A stretch of DNA of 64,000 nucleotides from Duganella aceris (GTDB taxonomy: Bacteria > Pseudomonadota > Gammaproteobacteria > Burkholderiales > Burkholderiaceae_D), in NCBI RefSeq assembly GCF_011090165.1, contig NZ_JAADJT010000006.1, positions 372,001 through 436,000 on the forward strand, in the 5' to 3' direction. Made by a program: the position numbers and the translations under genes. How positions within the stretch are numbered: the stretch's first letter is position 1; each line of letters begins with the position of its first letter. Shown here in pieces: positions 47,038 to 55,490 of the stretch. Below the pieces are notes generated by a model. That model was not told where the DNA came from, searched no databases, and worked only from the letters and a program-made list of their open reading frames with translations.

Positions 47038-47748
47038 ATGGAACTACCAAAACGCGTCCTGATCGTAGAAGATGATATGCCGATCGCCGACCTGCTGCGC
47101 ATGCACCTGCAGGACGAAGGTTATCAGGTCACCCATTGCGCCGACGGCAACCAGGGCCTGGCCCAGCTGCGCACCGGCGGCTGGGACGCGCTGATCCTGG
47201 ATCTGATGCTGCCCGGCGTGGATGGGCTGGAGATCTGCCGCCAGGCGAGGGCGATGGAAACCTACACGCCGATCATCATCACCAGCGCGCGATCCAGCGA
47301 GGTGCACCGCATCCTCGGGCTGGAGCTGGGCGCCGACGATTACCTGGTCAAGCCGTTCTCGGTGCTGGAGCTGGTGGCGCGCGTCAAGGCGCTGCTGCGC
47401 CGCGCCGACGCCATGGGCCGCAACCAGCGCAACGAGGCCGGCGCGCTGGAGCTGAACGGCGTGCGGCTCGATCCGCTGACGCGCCAAGCCTATGTCGAAG
47501 GCCGCGCGCTGGATCTGACGCCGCGCGAATTCGACCTGCTGTACTTCTTCGTCAAGCATCCGGAGAAAGTGTTCTCGCGGCTGGATCTGCTGAACCAGGT
47601 CTGGGGCTATCAGCACGACGGCTATGAGCATACGGTCAACACCCACATCAACCGCCTGCGCGCCAAGATCGAGGCCGATCCGGCCGAGCCGACCCGCATC
47701 CTGACCGTGTGGGGCAAGGGCTATCGCTTCACGAGCGGCGCCGCATGA
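47038..47748 (+). CDS. OmpR-family response regulator
   Basis: 236 residues from ATG 47038 (MELPKRVLIVEDDMP); an upstream ATG at 47002 would add 12 residues and cannot be excluded, since neither has a strong ribosome binding site. The receiver domain has Asp52 in LILDLMLPGVDG and Lys in YLVKPFSV. The winged-helix output domain contains LTPREFDLLYFFVKHPEKV and VNTHINRLRAKIE. Overlaps the kinase gene by 4 bp. Divergent from msrB. Confidence 0.94.
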   Translation: MELPKRVLIVEDDMPIADLLRMHLQDEGYQVTHCADGNQGLAQLRTGGWDALILDLMLPGVDGLEICRQARAMETYTPIIITSARSSEVHRILGLELGADDYLVKPFSVLELVARVKALLRRADAMGRNQRNEAGALELNGVRLDPLTRQAYVEGRALDLTPREFDLLYFFVKHPEKVFSRLDLLNQVWGYQHDGYEHTVNTHINRLRAKIEADPAEPTRILTVWGKGYRFTSGAA

Positions 47749-49295
47749 AACTGACGTTGTCGCAGCGCTTGTCGCTGGTGTTCGCCATCCTGCTGCTGGC
47801 CTGCTGCGGCGCGTCGGCGTGGCTGCAGATCCGCGCCGCCATCATGCACGAGATGGAAGTGGTGCAGGGCTTGTCGCGCGGGCTGGCGCGCAGCATCGCA
47901 TTGGACGCGCAGCTGATGCACGCGGATGCGGACGCTGCTCCGGAGGCCGCCGCGACAGACCCCGCCGACGCTTCCGGCGCCACCGGCGGAGCGCCGCCCA
48001 GCGAAGGCCTCGGCCCGGAAGCGGTACGCCGCCTGTTCAGCAAGCTGATGGTGGTAAATCCCAGCGTCGAAGTCTATCTGCTGGACATGGAAGGTCGCGT
48101 CGTCGGCCACGCCGCGCCGGCCGGAAGCCTGAAACGCGACCGCGTCGATCTCGAACCGGTGCGCCGCCTGCTCGACAACCAACCCTTGCCGATCCAGGGC
48201 GACGACCCGCGCAGCACCAACGGCCGCAAGGTATTCAGCGCGGCGGTGCTGCGCATGGGCGAGCAGAAGGTCGGCTACATCTACGTGATCCTGCAAAGCG
48301 TGGAGCACGACCGCCTGGCCGCGCGCGCCACCGCCAGCTCGGTGCTGCGCACCACCTTGTGGTCGATGGCCTTGGTGGCGCTGCTGGGCCTGATCGCCGG
48401 CTTGATCGCATTCCGTCTGATCACCCGCCCACTGGGCCGTCTGACCGCCAATATGCGGCAGCTCGACACCAAGGCCGACCAGTTGGTGCTGCCGGCGCCG
48501 GTCTCCGGCGGCTCGCGCGACGAGATCGCGATCCTGGAGCAAGCCTTCAGCGAGATGGCGGCGCGCATCAACGAACAATGGCAAACCATGCGCCAGCTGG
48601 ACCAGGACCGGCGCGAAGTGGTGGCGAATATCTCGCACGACCTGCGCACGCCGCTAGGTTCCCTGCACGGCTACCTGGAGACGCTGTCGCTGAAGGACGG
48701 CACACTGGACGCGGCCGAACGGCAGCGTTATCTCGGCATCGCGCTGGCGCAGAGCCGCAAGGTGGGCGGACTGGCGCAGGCGCTGTTCGAGCTGGCGCGG
48801 CTGGAGCATGGCGCGGTGGAGCCGGAACTGGAGGCTTTCTCCATCAGCGATTTGATCCAGGACGTGTTTCAGAAATTCGAGCTGAAGGCGCAGGAGCGCA
48901 ACGTGCGGCTGATGGCGACGTTGCCGCATCCGGCGCCGATGGTGCGTGCGGACCTGGGCATGATCGAGCGTGTGCTGACCAATCTGTTCGACAACGCGAT
49001 CCGCCACACGCCGGCCGGCGGCGAGGTGGAAATCGTGGTCGAGCCGGCGCGCGACGGCAAGGTGCAGCTGATCGTCGCCGACACCGGGCCGGGCATTCCG
49101 CCGGAGATGCGGGATGTGCTGTTCCGCCGGCCGTTCGCGCTGCGCGGCGAGCGCAGGGAAGGCGGCCTGGGCCTGCTGATCGTCAACCGCATCATGCAAC
49201 TGCACGGCGGCGGCATCGAACTGCTCGGCGCCGATGACCTGGCGCGCCAGCAGCGGCAAGGCGCGGTGTTTCGCTTCGCGCTGCCGGCGGGGTGA
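47745..49295 (+). CDS. Sensor histidine kinase
   Basis: 516 residues. An N-terminal membrane helix (LSLVFAILLLACCGASAWL), a periplasmic sensor region with an Ala/Gly/Pro-rich insert (about 60-100), a second helix (about 205-225), a HAMP domain, the HisKA box VVANISHDLRTPLGSL (phospho-acceptor His), and an ATPase domain with NLFDNAIRHTPAGG, ADTGPGIPPE and GGLGLLIVN. It phosphorylates the overlapping response regulator. The signal is unknown; adjacency to the msr operon suggests envelope oxidation, as for HprSR/YedVW, but that is inference. Confidence 0.94.
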   Translation: MKLTLSQRLSLVFAILLLACCGASAWLQIRAAIMHEMEVVQGLSRGLARSIALDAQLMHADADAAPEAAATDPADASGATGGAPPSEGLGPEAVRRLFSKLMVVNPSVEVYLLDMEGRVVGHAAPAGSLKRDRVDLEPVRRLLDNQPLPIQGDDPRSTNGRKVFSAAVLRMGEQKVGYIYVILQSVEHDRLAARATASSVLRTTLWSMALVALLGLIAGLIAFRLITRPLGRLTANMRQLDTKADQLVLPAPVSGGSRDEIAILEQAFSEMAARINEQWQTMRQLDQDRREVVANISHDLRTPLGSLHGYLETLSLKDGTLDAAERQRYLGIALAQSRKVGGLAQALFELARLEHGAVEPELEAFSISDLIQDVFQKFELKAQERNVRLMATLPHPAPMVRADLGMIERVLTNLFDNAIRHTPAGGEVEIVVEPARDGKVQLIVADTGPGIPPEMRDVLFRRPFALRGERREGGLGLLIVNRIMQLHGGGIELLGADDLARQQRQGAVFRFALPAG

Positions 49296-49313
49296 GCTCC
49301 GCGCCGTCGGTAT

Positions 49314-50747
49314 TTATACTTCGATGAAGCGCATCTTGAAGTTGCGGCCCTTGATGGCGCCGAAGTCGCCGCCCAGCGGGTTGTTCTTGCTCAGGCGGTC
49401 GAAGGCTTCATAGGCGATGCGGCGGTCCAGCGCGACGTAGGTCTGGAACTCGAACACGTTGATCTTGCCGACCTGTTCCTTGCTCAGGCCCGCGTCGCCG
49501 GTCAGGGCGCCCAGCAGGTCGCCCGGACGCAGCTTGTCCTTTTTGCCGCCGGAGATCACCAGCGTCATCATCGGCGCCGGATCGACGCCGTAGTCGCCGT
49601 CGTCCAGGCTGGCCAGGTCGAACCACTCGACCGACGCGCCCTGGTATTCCTCGATCAGCTTGACCCACTTCTTCTCGTTCGGCGCGCACAGCGACAGCGC
49701 CAGGCCCTGTTCCGTGCCACGGCCGGTACGGCCGATGCGGTGGATATGCACTTCGGTGTCCTTGGAGACGTCGACGTTGATCACCGCTTCCAGATTGTGG
49801 ATGTCCAGGCCGCGCGCGGCGACGTCGGTCGCCACCAGTACGGAGCAGCTACGGTTGGCGAACAGCACCAGTATCTCGTCGCGCTCACGCTGCTCCAGTT
49901 CACCGTACAGCGCCAGTGCGGAGAAGCCCTTGGCGCGCAGGTCGTCGACCAGTTCGCGGCATTGCACCTTGGTGTTGCAGAAGGCGATCGCCGACACCGG
50001 CTTGTAATGGCCGAGCAGGCGCGCCACCGCTTCGGTACGCTGGTCGAAGCCGATCTCGAAGAACAGCTGTTCGATCTGGCTGTTGTCGTGCTGCGCCTCG
50101 ACCGTCACTTCGACCGGATCGGCCAGGAAGGAGTCGGTGGCACGGCGGATGTCGTCCGGGTAGGTGGCCGAGAACAGCAAGGTCTGGCGACGTTTCGGGC
50201 AGGCGCTGACGATACCGGCGATTTCGTCGTAGAAGCCCATGTCGGTCATGCGGTCGGCCTCGTCCAGCACCAGCGTCTCGACCTTGGACAGGTCCAGCGT
50301 GGCGCGGCCCAGGTGGTCGCGCACGCGGCCGGGGGTGCCGACCACGATGTGGGCGCCGTGTTCCAGCGAGGCGATCTGCGGCCGCATCGGCGAGCCGCCG
50401 GTCAGCACCAGCACCTTGACGTTGCCGGTGGCGCGCGCCAGGCGGCGCAGCTCATTGGCCACCTGGTCGGCCAGTTCGCGGGTCGGGCACAGCACCAATG
50501 CCTGCACCGCGAACCAGGCCGGATTCAGCTTGGCCAGGATGCCGATGCCGAAGGCGGCGGTCTTGCCGCTGCCGGTCTTGGCCTGGGCGATCAGGTCGCG
50601 GCCCGCCAGCACCGACGGCAGGCTTTGCGCCTGGATGGTCGTCATCTCCTTGTAGCCGAGCGAGTCGAGGTTCTCCAGGAATGGAGTGGTCAGCGGCAGG
50701 CTGGCGAAGGCGGTGGATTCGGCGGTGTAAGCGTCGGAGGATGTCAT
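49314..50747 (-). CDS. dbpA: ATP-dependent RNA helicase DbpA
   Basis: 477 residues from ATG 50747. DEAD-box motifs: Q motif (MTTIQAQSLPSVL), Walker A AQAKTGSGKTAAF, LVLDEADRM, SAT in LLFSATYPDD, and HRIGRTGRG. The C-terminal DbpA RNA-binding domain (about 400-477) includes LRPGDLLGALTGDAGLSKEQ, then VGKINVFEF, which recognises hairpin 92 of 23S rRNA in characterised DbpA. Involved in large-subunit ribosome assembly. Single gene, convergent with the histidine kinase. Confidence 0.96.
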   Translation of the reverse strand: MTSSDAYTAESTAFASLPLTTPFLENLDSLGYKEMTTIQAQSLPSVLAGRDLIAQAKTGSGKTAAFGIGILAKLNPAWFAVQALVLCPTRELADQVANELRRLARATGNVKVLVLTGGSPMRPQIASLEHGAHIVVGTPGRVRDHLGRATLDLSKVETLVLDEADRMTDMGFYDEIAGIVSACPKRRQTLLFSATYPDDIRRATDSFLADPVEVTVEAQHDNSQIEQLFFEIGFDQRTEAVARLLGHYKPVSAIAFCNTKVQCRELVDDLRAKGFSALALYGELEQRERDEILVLFANRSCSVLVATDVAARGLDIHNLEAVINVDVSKDTEVHIHRIGRTGRGTEQGLALSLCAPNEKKWVKLIEEYQGASVEWFDLASLDDGDYGVDPAPMMTLVISGGKKDKLRPGDLLGALTGDAGLSKEQVGKINVFEFQTYVALDRRIAYEAFDRLSKNNPLGGDFGAIKGRNFKMRFIEV

Positions 50748-50854
50748 GGTGGCGGACCTGTTCAAAAAGTACGTGGGCACAGTCTAACAGGGGCGGGCCC
50801 GGCGCTGTGCGTTGTGGGTGATGTGTTGCTACAGTGTGTTGCTGCTGTGCCGTA

Positions 50855-51079
50855 TCAGTTCGGCGCCCATACCGGCAAACCGGTCAGGTCGAGATTCTCG
50901 TCGCGCACCCAGACCGGCAGGCCGGAGTTGTCGGTGGCCTCCAGCAGTTCCAGCTGCTCTTGCTTGAGCGCGGAACGTTTGCCGCGGGGCGGTGGTGGGC
51001 GCTTGGCTTCGGGTTCGAGCGGTGCGGCTGGGCCGAAACCGGGTAGGTCGAACGTCGCGTTATCTTTTTTATCTCTCAT
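50855..51079 (-). CDS. Small hypothetical protein, Pro/Lys-rich
   Basis: 74 residues (MRDKKDNATFDLPGFGP...), ending GLPVWVRDENLDLTGLPVWAPN with the segment LPVW occurring twice. No family is recognised. There is no membrane segment. Its start lies only a few nucleotides after the intrinsic terminator at 51083-51115, so expression would need readthrough or a promoter inside the terminator region. The ORF is plausible because its frame has coding-like composition and is closed by a stop just before dbpA's upstream region. Confidence 0.55.
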   Translation of the reverse strand: MRDKKDNATFDLPGFGPAAPLEPEAKRPPPPRGKRSALKQEQLELLEATDNSGLPVWVRDENLDLTGLPVWAPN

Positions 51080-51082
51080 CTG

Positions 51083-51115
51083 AAAAAACAAAAGCCCGGC
51101 TGCAGCAGTCGGGCT
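51083..51115 (-). terminator. Intrinsic terminator after the phosphoesterase gene
   Basis: On the minus strand AGCCCG, loop ACTGCTGCAGC, CGGGCT, followed by TTTGTTTTTTC. It lies 40 bp after the phosphoesterase stop and immediately before the 74-residue ORF. Confidence 0.85.
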
Positions 51116-51154
51116 CAGTAAGCTAATTCGCGCAGTGTAACACAAAGCGCAAAC

Positions 51155-52813
51155 TCAACGGAAGCTCAGCGCCCCGGTCAGGTCGCCCGGCGGCAGCGCA
51201 TTGCGTGCCGCGAAGGCGTCGTTGCGCAGCTTCAGGCCTTCCAGCAGCGGCAGGTCGTGCAGGCGGGTGATGAAGCGCATGATCGACGTGGTGTCGTAGA
51301 AGGTGTGGTCGACCTGGCCTTTTTTCGCATACGGCGAGATCACGATGGCCGGGATGCGCGAGCCCGGCCCCCAGCGGTCGCCCTTCGGCGGCGCCACGTG
51401 GTCCCACCAGCCGCCGTTTTCGTCGAAGGTGATCACGACGACCATATCCTTCCACTGCGGCGACTTCTTGAGGTGCTCGATCACGTTGGCGATGTGGGCG
51501 TCGCCGGACTCGATGTCGGAGTAGCCGGCGTGCAGGTTGAGGTTACCCTGCGGCTTGTAGAAGGTCACGGCCGGCAGCTTGCCGGCGATCGCGTCGGCGA
51601 TGAACTTGTTGGAGATCGGGCTATCGCCCAGGCCACCGTCGCGCAGGTGCTCGGCGCGGGCGGCGGTGCCGGGCGCGAACTGCTTGAAGTAGTTGAACGG
51701 CTGGTGGTGGTACTGGAAGTTGGGCTTGGCGCCGGCGCCGCGCGCGTCCAGCGCCGCCTGCCACGCGCCGCCGTACCACGCCCAGCTGACCTTCTTGGCC
51801 GACAGCAGGTCGCCGATGGTGTTGTAGCTTTGCGGCGGCAGGGTGCCGGCGTCGTTGGGATCGGCCAGCAAAGGATCGCCGTCGAAGGCGGGGCGGATGT
51901 AGCTCGGCTGATAGGGCGGGGCCATGGTGTTGACCGCATAGCCGTCTGGCGTGATCGCGCCGTTGTTGACGAAGTGCGGGTGGCCGTCCAGCGCGGAGGC
52001 CGGGCTGTCCGTGGCCACCGACAGGCGGAAGCCGGTCGGACCGTCGTCCAGCACCGCGATTTTCTTCTTGGCCGCCGTGTCCTTGGCGTTGAAGTATTCG
52101 GGCGTGCGGCCGGAGATCAGGAACTGGTGGTTCAGGTAGGAGCCGCCGAAGGCCGCCATGAAGAAGTTATCGCACAGGGTGTACTGTTCGGCGATCTTCC
52201 ACAGGCCGAGGTTTTGATTGGTCTCGCCGTAGTAGCCCATCACCATGCCGCCGGTGTTGCCCCAGGCCGCGAAGCCGTCGTTCTTGCCGCCGTTGATCTG
52301 CATCTGGTTGTGATAGAACAGGTGCCACAGGTCGCGCGTGATCACGGCTTCCGGCAGCGGCTTGCCTTCGGTGTCGACCAATTTGAACGGCGCGTTCGGC
52401 AGGCCTTTGATGTCGTCTTCCTTGATCGCGTATTTTTTACCGCCGATGTCCTGGGTGTTCGGCACCATGCCACCCCAGACTTTCGGCAGTGTCGGCAGCA
52501 CCGAGCCGTCGCGGTCGCGCTGAAGGCAGGCCGCCGGAGGCACGGCCGACAGCGGATTGGCGGTGCCGGGGAAGTTGGCGAACAGGTTGTTGAAGCTGCG
52601 GTTTTCCAGGTAAATCACCACCACATGCTTGACGCTGGCCTTGAGCTTGGCGTCGAGCGAACCCTTGACCGCCTTGCTGGACGCCGCCTCGGCGATCGCG
52701 GGCAGGGCGGCGGTAACGCCGGTCGCGGCGGCCGCCTGGAAAATGCGGCGGCGCGAAGGATTGGCCAGAGCGTCCTGCTGTTGCGGATTTGATACCTTAG
52801 CTTGATCCTTCAC
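51155..52813 (-). CDS. Tat-exported phosphoesterase (phospholipase C/acid phosphatase AcpA family)
   Basis: 552 residues from a GTG start at 52813, with AAGGGG just upstream. The twin-arginine signal is SRRRIFQAAAATGVTAALP (about residues 20-38). The catalytic core of the family shows VVIYLENRSFNNLFANFPG near the start (metal-binding Glu/Asn) and VITFDENGGWWDHVAPP near residue 440 (metal-binding Asp/Glu/His). It hydrolyses phosphoesters in the periplasm or outside. Bacterial members include respiratory-burst-inhibiting acid phosphatases and phospholipases C; the precise substrate is undetermined. Confidence 0.92.
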   Translation of the reverse strand: MKDQAKVSNPQQQDALANPSRRRIFQAAAATGVTAALPAIAEAASSKAVKGSLDAKLKASVKHVVVIYLENRSFNNLFANFPGTANPLSAVPPAACLQRDRDGSVLPTLPKVWGGMVPNTQDIGGKKYAIKEDDIKGLPNAPFKLVDTEGKPLPEAVITRDLWHLFYHNQMQINGGKNDGFAAWGNTGGMVMGYYGETNQNLGLWKIAEQYTLCDNFFMAAFGGSYLNHQFLISGRTPEYFNAKDTAAKKKIAVLDDGPTGFRLSVATDSPASALDGHPHFVNNGAITPDGYAVNTMAPPYQPSYIRPAFDGDPLLADPNDAGTLPPQSYNTIGDLLSAKKVSWAWYGGAWQAALDARGAGAKPNFQYHHQPFNYFKQFAPGTAARAEHLRDGGLGDSPISNKFIADAIAGKLPAVTFYKPQGNLNLHAGYSDIESGDAHIANVIEHLKKSPQWKDMVVVITFDENGGWWDHVAPPKGDRWGPGSRIPAIVISPYAKKGQVDHTFYDTTSIMRFITRLHDLPLLEGLKLRNDAFAARNALPPGDLTGALSFR

Positions 52814-52991
52814 GCCTGCCCCTTGAGAAATCTAAAAGGTCAATTGTGACAGCTTGTTCACAGGCTGAAAAGTGTGGGCGTGTGACAGTATGTAGATGGC
52901 TTAGGATATATCAGTGCAAAGCGCTGTCTGGAGAATAAAGTCTTCCGTTAAAAGGCACTCCTTGAAATCCGTAACGCTACGCTATACACTC

Positions 52992-53270
52992 ATGATACGA
53001 ACGTTCAAGCACAAGGGTTTAGAGGCGTTCTTTAAGACCGGCAGCAAGGCAGGCATCCGGCCGAGCCACGCGTCGCGCTTAAGGAGCCAGTTGACGAGAC
53101 TGGATGTTTGTTCCGAAATCCAAGACATGAACGTTGCAGGATGGCGGTTTCATGCACTCTCCGGCGGGTTGGCCGACCACTGTTCAGTCACAGTTAGTGG
53201 TAATTGGCGGCTGACGTTCAAGTTTGAAAATGGCGATGCATTTTTAGTTAATTACCAGGATTATCATTAG
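52992..53270 (+). CDS. higB: HigB-type toxin of a type II toxin-antitoxin pair
   Basis: 92 residues from ATG 52992, the usual family start (MIRTFKHKGLEAFFKTGSKA). RelE/HigB mRNA interferase fold: helices containing GIRPSHASRLRSQLTRLDV, the beta sheet WRFHALSGGLADHCSVTVSG and the terminal NWRLTFKFENGDAFLVNY with the conserved Arg and aromatic residues. A longer frame from 52914 is not needed. TTGAAA (52962) and TATACACT (52983-52990) suggest a promoter whose -10 box almost touches the start codon. Base composition is lower in GC than the neighbours. The antitoxin follows after 8 bp. Confidence 0.92.
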   Translation: MIRTFKHKGLEAFFKTGSKAGIRPSHASRLRSQLTRLDVCSEIQDMNVAGWRFHALSGGLADHCSVTVSGNWRLTFKFENGDAFLVNYQDYH

Positions 53271-53278
53271 AGGCTGTC

Positions 53279-53596
53279 ATGGCGACAATTTCAAAGATAT
53301 TCGATCCCCCACACCCGGGAGGTACGCTTCGGGACGATGTGCTGCCAGCGTTGGGGCTGAGTGTGACTGAAGCGGCAAAGCAGTTGGGGGTGACGCGTGC
53401 AGCGTTGTCGCGAGTCTTGAATGAGCGCGCTGCGATATCTCCAATGATGGCACTCAGGTTGGAGGCGTGGCTTGGTCTTGAGAACGGCGGAAGCGCGGAG
53501 GTATGGGTCGCGCATCAGGCATCTTACGATCTCTGGCAAGCGAGAAAGACTGGGGTGCCCCAAACGATAAAGCCAATCAAACCGCAGGTCGCATAG
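53279..53596 (+). CDS. higA: HigA-type antitoxin
   Basis: 105 residues. XRE-type helix-turn-helix: HPGGTLRDDVLPALGLSVTE, then AAKQLGVTRAALSRVLNERA, as in HigA (VapI-like) antitoxins that bind their own promoter. MALRLEAWLGLENG and YDLWQARK complete the domain. The toxin-first order is typical of higBA. The pair is flanked downstream by a transposase relic and a tRNA gene. Confidence 0.93.
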   Translation: MATISKIFDPPHPGGTLRDDVLPALGLSVTEAAKQLGVTRAALSRVLNERAAISPMMALRLEAWLGLENGGSAEVWVAHQASYDLWQARKTGVPQTIKPIKPQVA

Positions 53597-53699
53597 GCGA
53601 AAGTCCTAGGATTCTTCCGTTCAAAGTTTCCTCATTCATAATTCCGCGTTTGCTTAAATTATGGCTCGGGAGTGTCTACAATGATCGTGGCGATTCAAT

Positions 53700-53990
53700 C
53701 TCCGTGCGGAGATGGTGGAGCCAGCCTACCCGGAGAGGCGTGGCGCAAGCGCCATCGACAAATACGCCTTCCAGCTCGCCGCTCTGCTCAAAACCGAGGC
53801 CAGCAAGAGTCGCAAGCAGCGACGTACTCTAAAACAGATACACGAAGACCTGAAGGAGCTTGGGTTTGAAGGGTCTTATGGCCGCGTCGCAGCTTTCGCG
53901 AGGGTCTGGAGAGAGGGTCAAATTGACAGGGTCAATTCAACGAGCAAACGAACATCATGGTGGTTCACTAAGTGTGACACACCCGTAAAG
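53700..53990 (+). pseudogene. IS21-like transposase (IstA) fragment
   Basis: An open stretch from 53712 encodes a segment reading AYPERRGASAIDKYAFQLAA, LLKTEASKSRKQRRTLKQIH and EDLKELGFEGSYGRVAAFAR, which resembles the DNA-binding region of IS21-family IstA proteins (helix-turn-helix followed by GYTGSY-type motif). Only about 70 of more than 400 expected residues remain; no IstB and no clear terminal inverted repeats are seen. It is a decayed insertion element. The stretch from 53597 to 53700 shows nothing else recognisable. Confidence 0.6.
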
Positions 53991-53991
53991 C

Positions 53992-54027
53992 AAAAAGCCG
54001 TTGAGTCCTTTTGGATTCAACGGCTTG
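53992..54027 (-). terminator. Intrinsic terminator of the initiator tRNA gene
   Basis: On the minus strand AAGCCGTTGAATCC, a short AAAA loop, and GGACTCAACGGCTT followed by TTTG: a stem of about 13 bp with one mismatch, 10 nt after the tRNA 3' end. Confidence 0.9.
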
Positions 54028-54035
54028 CCGTATTC

Positions 54036-54112
54036 TGGTTGCGGGGACAGGATTTGAACCTGTGACCTTCGGGTTATGAGCCCGACGAGCTGCCAGACTG
54101 CTCCACCCCGCG
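54036..54112 (-). tRNA. Initiator tRNA-fMet(CAT)
   Basis: 77 nt with encoded CCA. On the minus strand it starts CGCGGGG and ends CCCCGCAACCA, so the first base C faces A instead of pairing, the hallmark of bacterial initiator tRNA. The anticodon stem has three G-C pairs around CTCATAA (CAT). Confidence 0.97.
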
Positions 54113-54220
54113 TCTGAGGCCCGAATTATACATAGCCTTGTCGAGATCCGCAAGGGCCAAAATAAGAGCCACTTATATTTCGATGATTTCCTTAAGTGGC
54201 GCTTATGTTTATCGCATCAT

Positions 54221-55390
54221 TTACGCGGCGGCCAGGCGCCACAGCGAGGTGACTTCGGCTGCGCGGGCGGCGTGCAGGGGATCGGTGGCGTCGGCGGCGC
54301 GCGGGTGGGTCGGGCGCACGTCGTGGCGGTCGATCACTTTCAGGCCGGCGGCGGCGATCCATGCCGTCAGCTCTTCGCGCGGTCGCAGGCCCAGGTGCTC
54401 GGCCAGATCGGACAGAATCAACCAGCCTTCGCCGCCCGGCGTCAGATGGTCCACCAAGCCGGCGAGGAAGCCGCGCAGCATGCGGCTCTCCGGGTCGTAG
54501 ACCGCGTATTCGATCGGCGAACTCGGACGCGCCGGCACCCACGGTGGATTACACACCACCAGCGGTGCGCGGCCTTCGGGGAACAAGTCCGCTTCCAGCA
54601 GTTCGACCTGACCGTCCAGATCCAGGCGCGCCAGGTTCTCGCGGGCGCAGCTCAGCGCGCGCTGATCCTGGTCGGTGGCGATCACGCGGGCGACGCCGCG
54701 CTTGGCCAGCACCGCCGACAGCACGCCGGTGCCGGCGCCGATGTCGAACGCCAGCTTGACGCCGGCCGGCAGCGGCGTGTCCGCCACCAGCTGCACGTAT
54801 TCGCCGCGCACCGGCGAGAACACGCCGTAGTGCGGGTGGATGCGCGCGTCCAGCGCCGGGATCTCGACCCCGGTGCGGCGCCATTCATGCGCGCCGATCA
54901 GGCCGAGCAGCTCGCGCAACGAGGCGATGAACGGTTCTTCGAAGCGGCCGTAAGCTTCGTTGCAGGCCAGCTGTACTTCCGGCGCGCGGCGCAGCGGGAT
55001 GGTGTAACCGTCTTCGAAGGGAATCAGTAGCATCGCCAAGGTGCGTGCGCGTTGCGACTGTGCCTGGCGGTGCAGGTGGAACGCTTCGGTCGGCGTGGCG
55101 GGCGCCTTGGCGGGCTTGGCTTTCTTGGCCGGCTTGCTTTTGTGGTCGGCGCGCCGCGCCAGCGCTTGCAGCAGCTGGCGGGCGTTCTGGAAGTCGCCGC
55201 GCCACAGGAGGGCAGTGCCTTCGCAGGCCAAGCGGTAGGCGACATCGGCGTTGGTGCGGTCGTCGGCGATCACCACCCGCTTCGGCGGCGGCATGCCGGC
55301 TTCGGAGCGCCAGCGCGCGGAGCAGGCGACGCCGTTCTCCTCCCAGTGGATTTGCTGCGGCATCGGGACGGAGGAGATTTGTACAGGCAT
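54221..55390 (-). CDS. Class I SAM-dependent methyltransferase
   Basis: 389 residues. The N-terminal 170 residues form an accessory domain with a Lys/Ala/Pro linker (KPAKKAKPAKAPATP). The methyltransferase domain shows motif I FDIGAGTGVLSAVLA (about 215-229), ATDQDQRALSCARENL and motif IV VVCNPPWVPA. NPP[WYF] is typical of N-methyltransferases that modify glutamine or bases, such as RlmG, RsmC or PrmC relatives. The substrate is not determined. The start at 55390 has no clear ribosome binding site, and Met10 (55363) is an alternative. Confidence 0.86.
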   Translation of the reverse strand: MPVQISSVPMPQQIHWEENGVACSARWRSEAGMPPPKRVVIADDRTNADVAYRLACEGTALLWRGDFQNARQLLQALARRADHKSKPAKKAKPAKAPATPTEAFHLHRQAQSQRARTLAMLLIPFEDGYTIPLRRAPEVQLACNEAYGRFEEPFIASLRELLGLIGAHEWRRTGVEIPALDARIHPHYGVFSPVRGEYVQLVADTPLPAGVKLAFDIGAGTGVLSAVLAKRGVARVIATDQDQRALSCARENLARLDLDGQVELLEADLFPEGRAPLVVCNPPWVPARPSSPIEYAVYDPESRMLRGFLAGLVDHLTPGGEGWLILSDLAEHLGLRPREELTAWIAAAGLKVIDRHDVRPTHPRAADATDPLHAARAAEVTSLWRLAAA

Positions 55391-55490
55391 GGGGAATCAA
55401 TCGACGGAAAATAGTGACGCGCTGACGCGGGACCGCGTAGCGGAGAGTGTCGCTATTATACCGGTCGCCGGCCGGGCGGCCGGCTTGGGG

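Noticed and set aside
53063..53560. Minus-strand frame of 90 codons opposite higA
   Set aside because: It is antisense to the well-supported antitoxin HTH domain and encodes no recognisable protein features.
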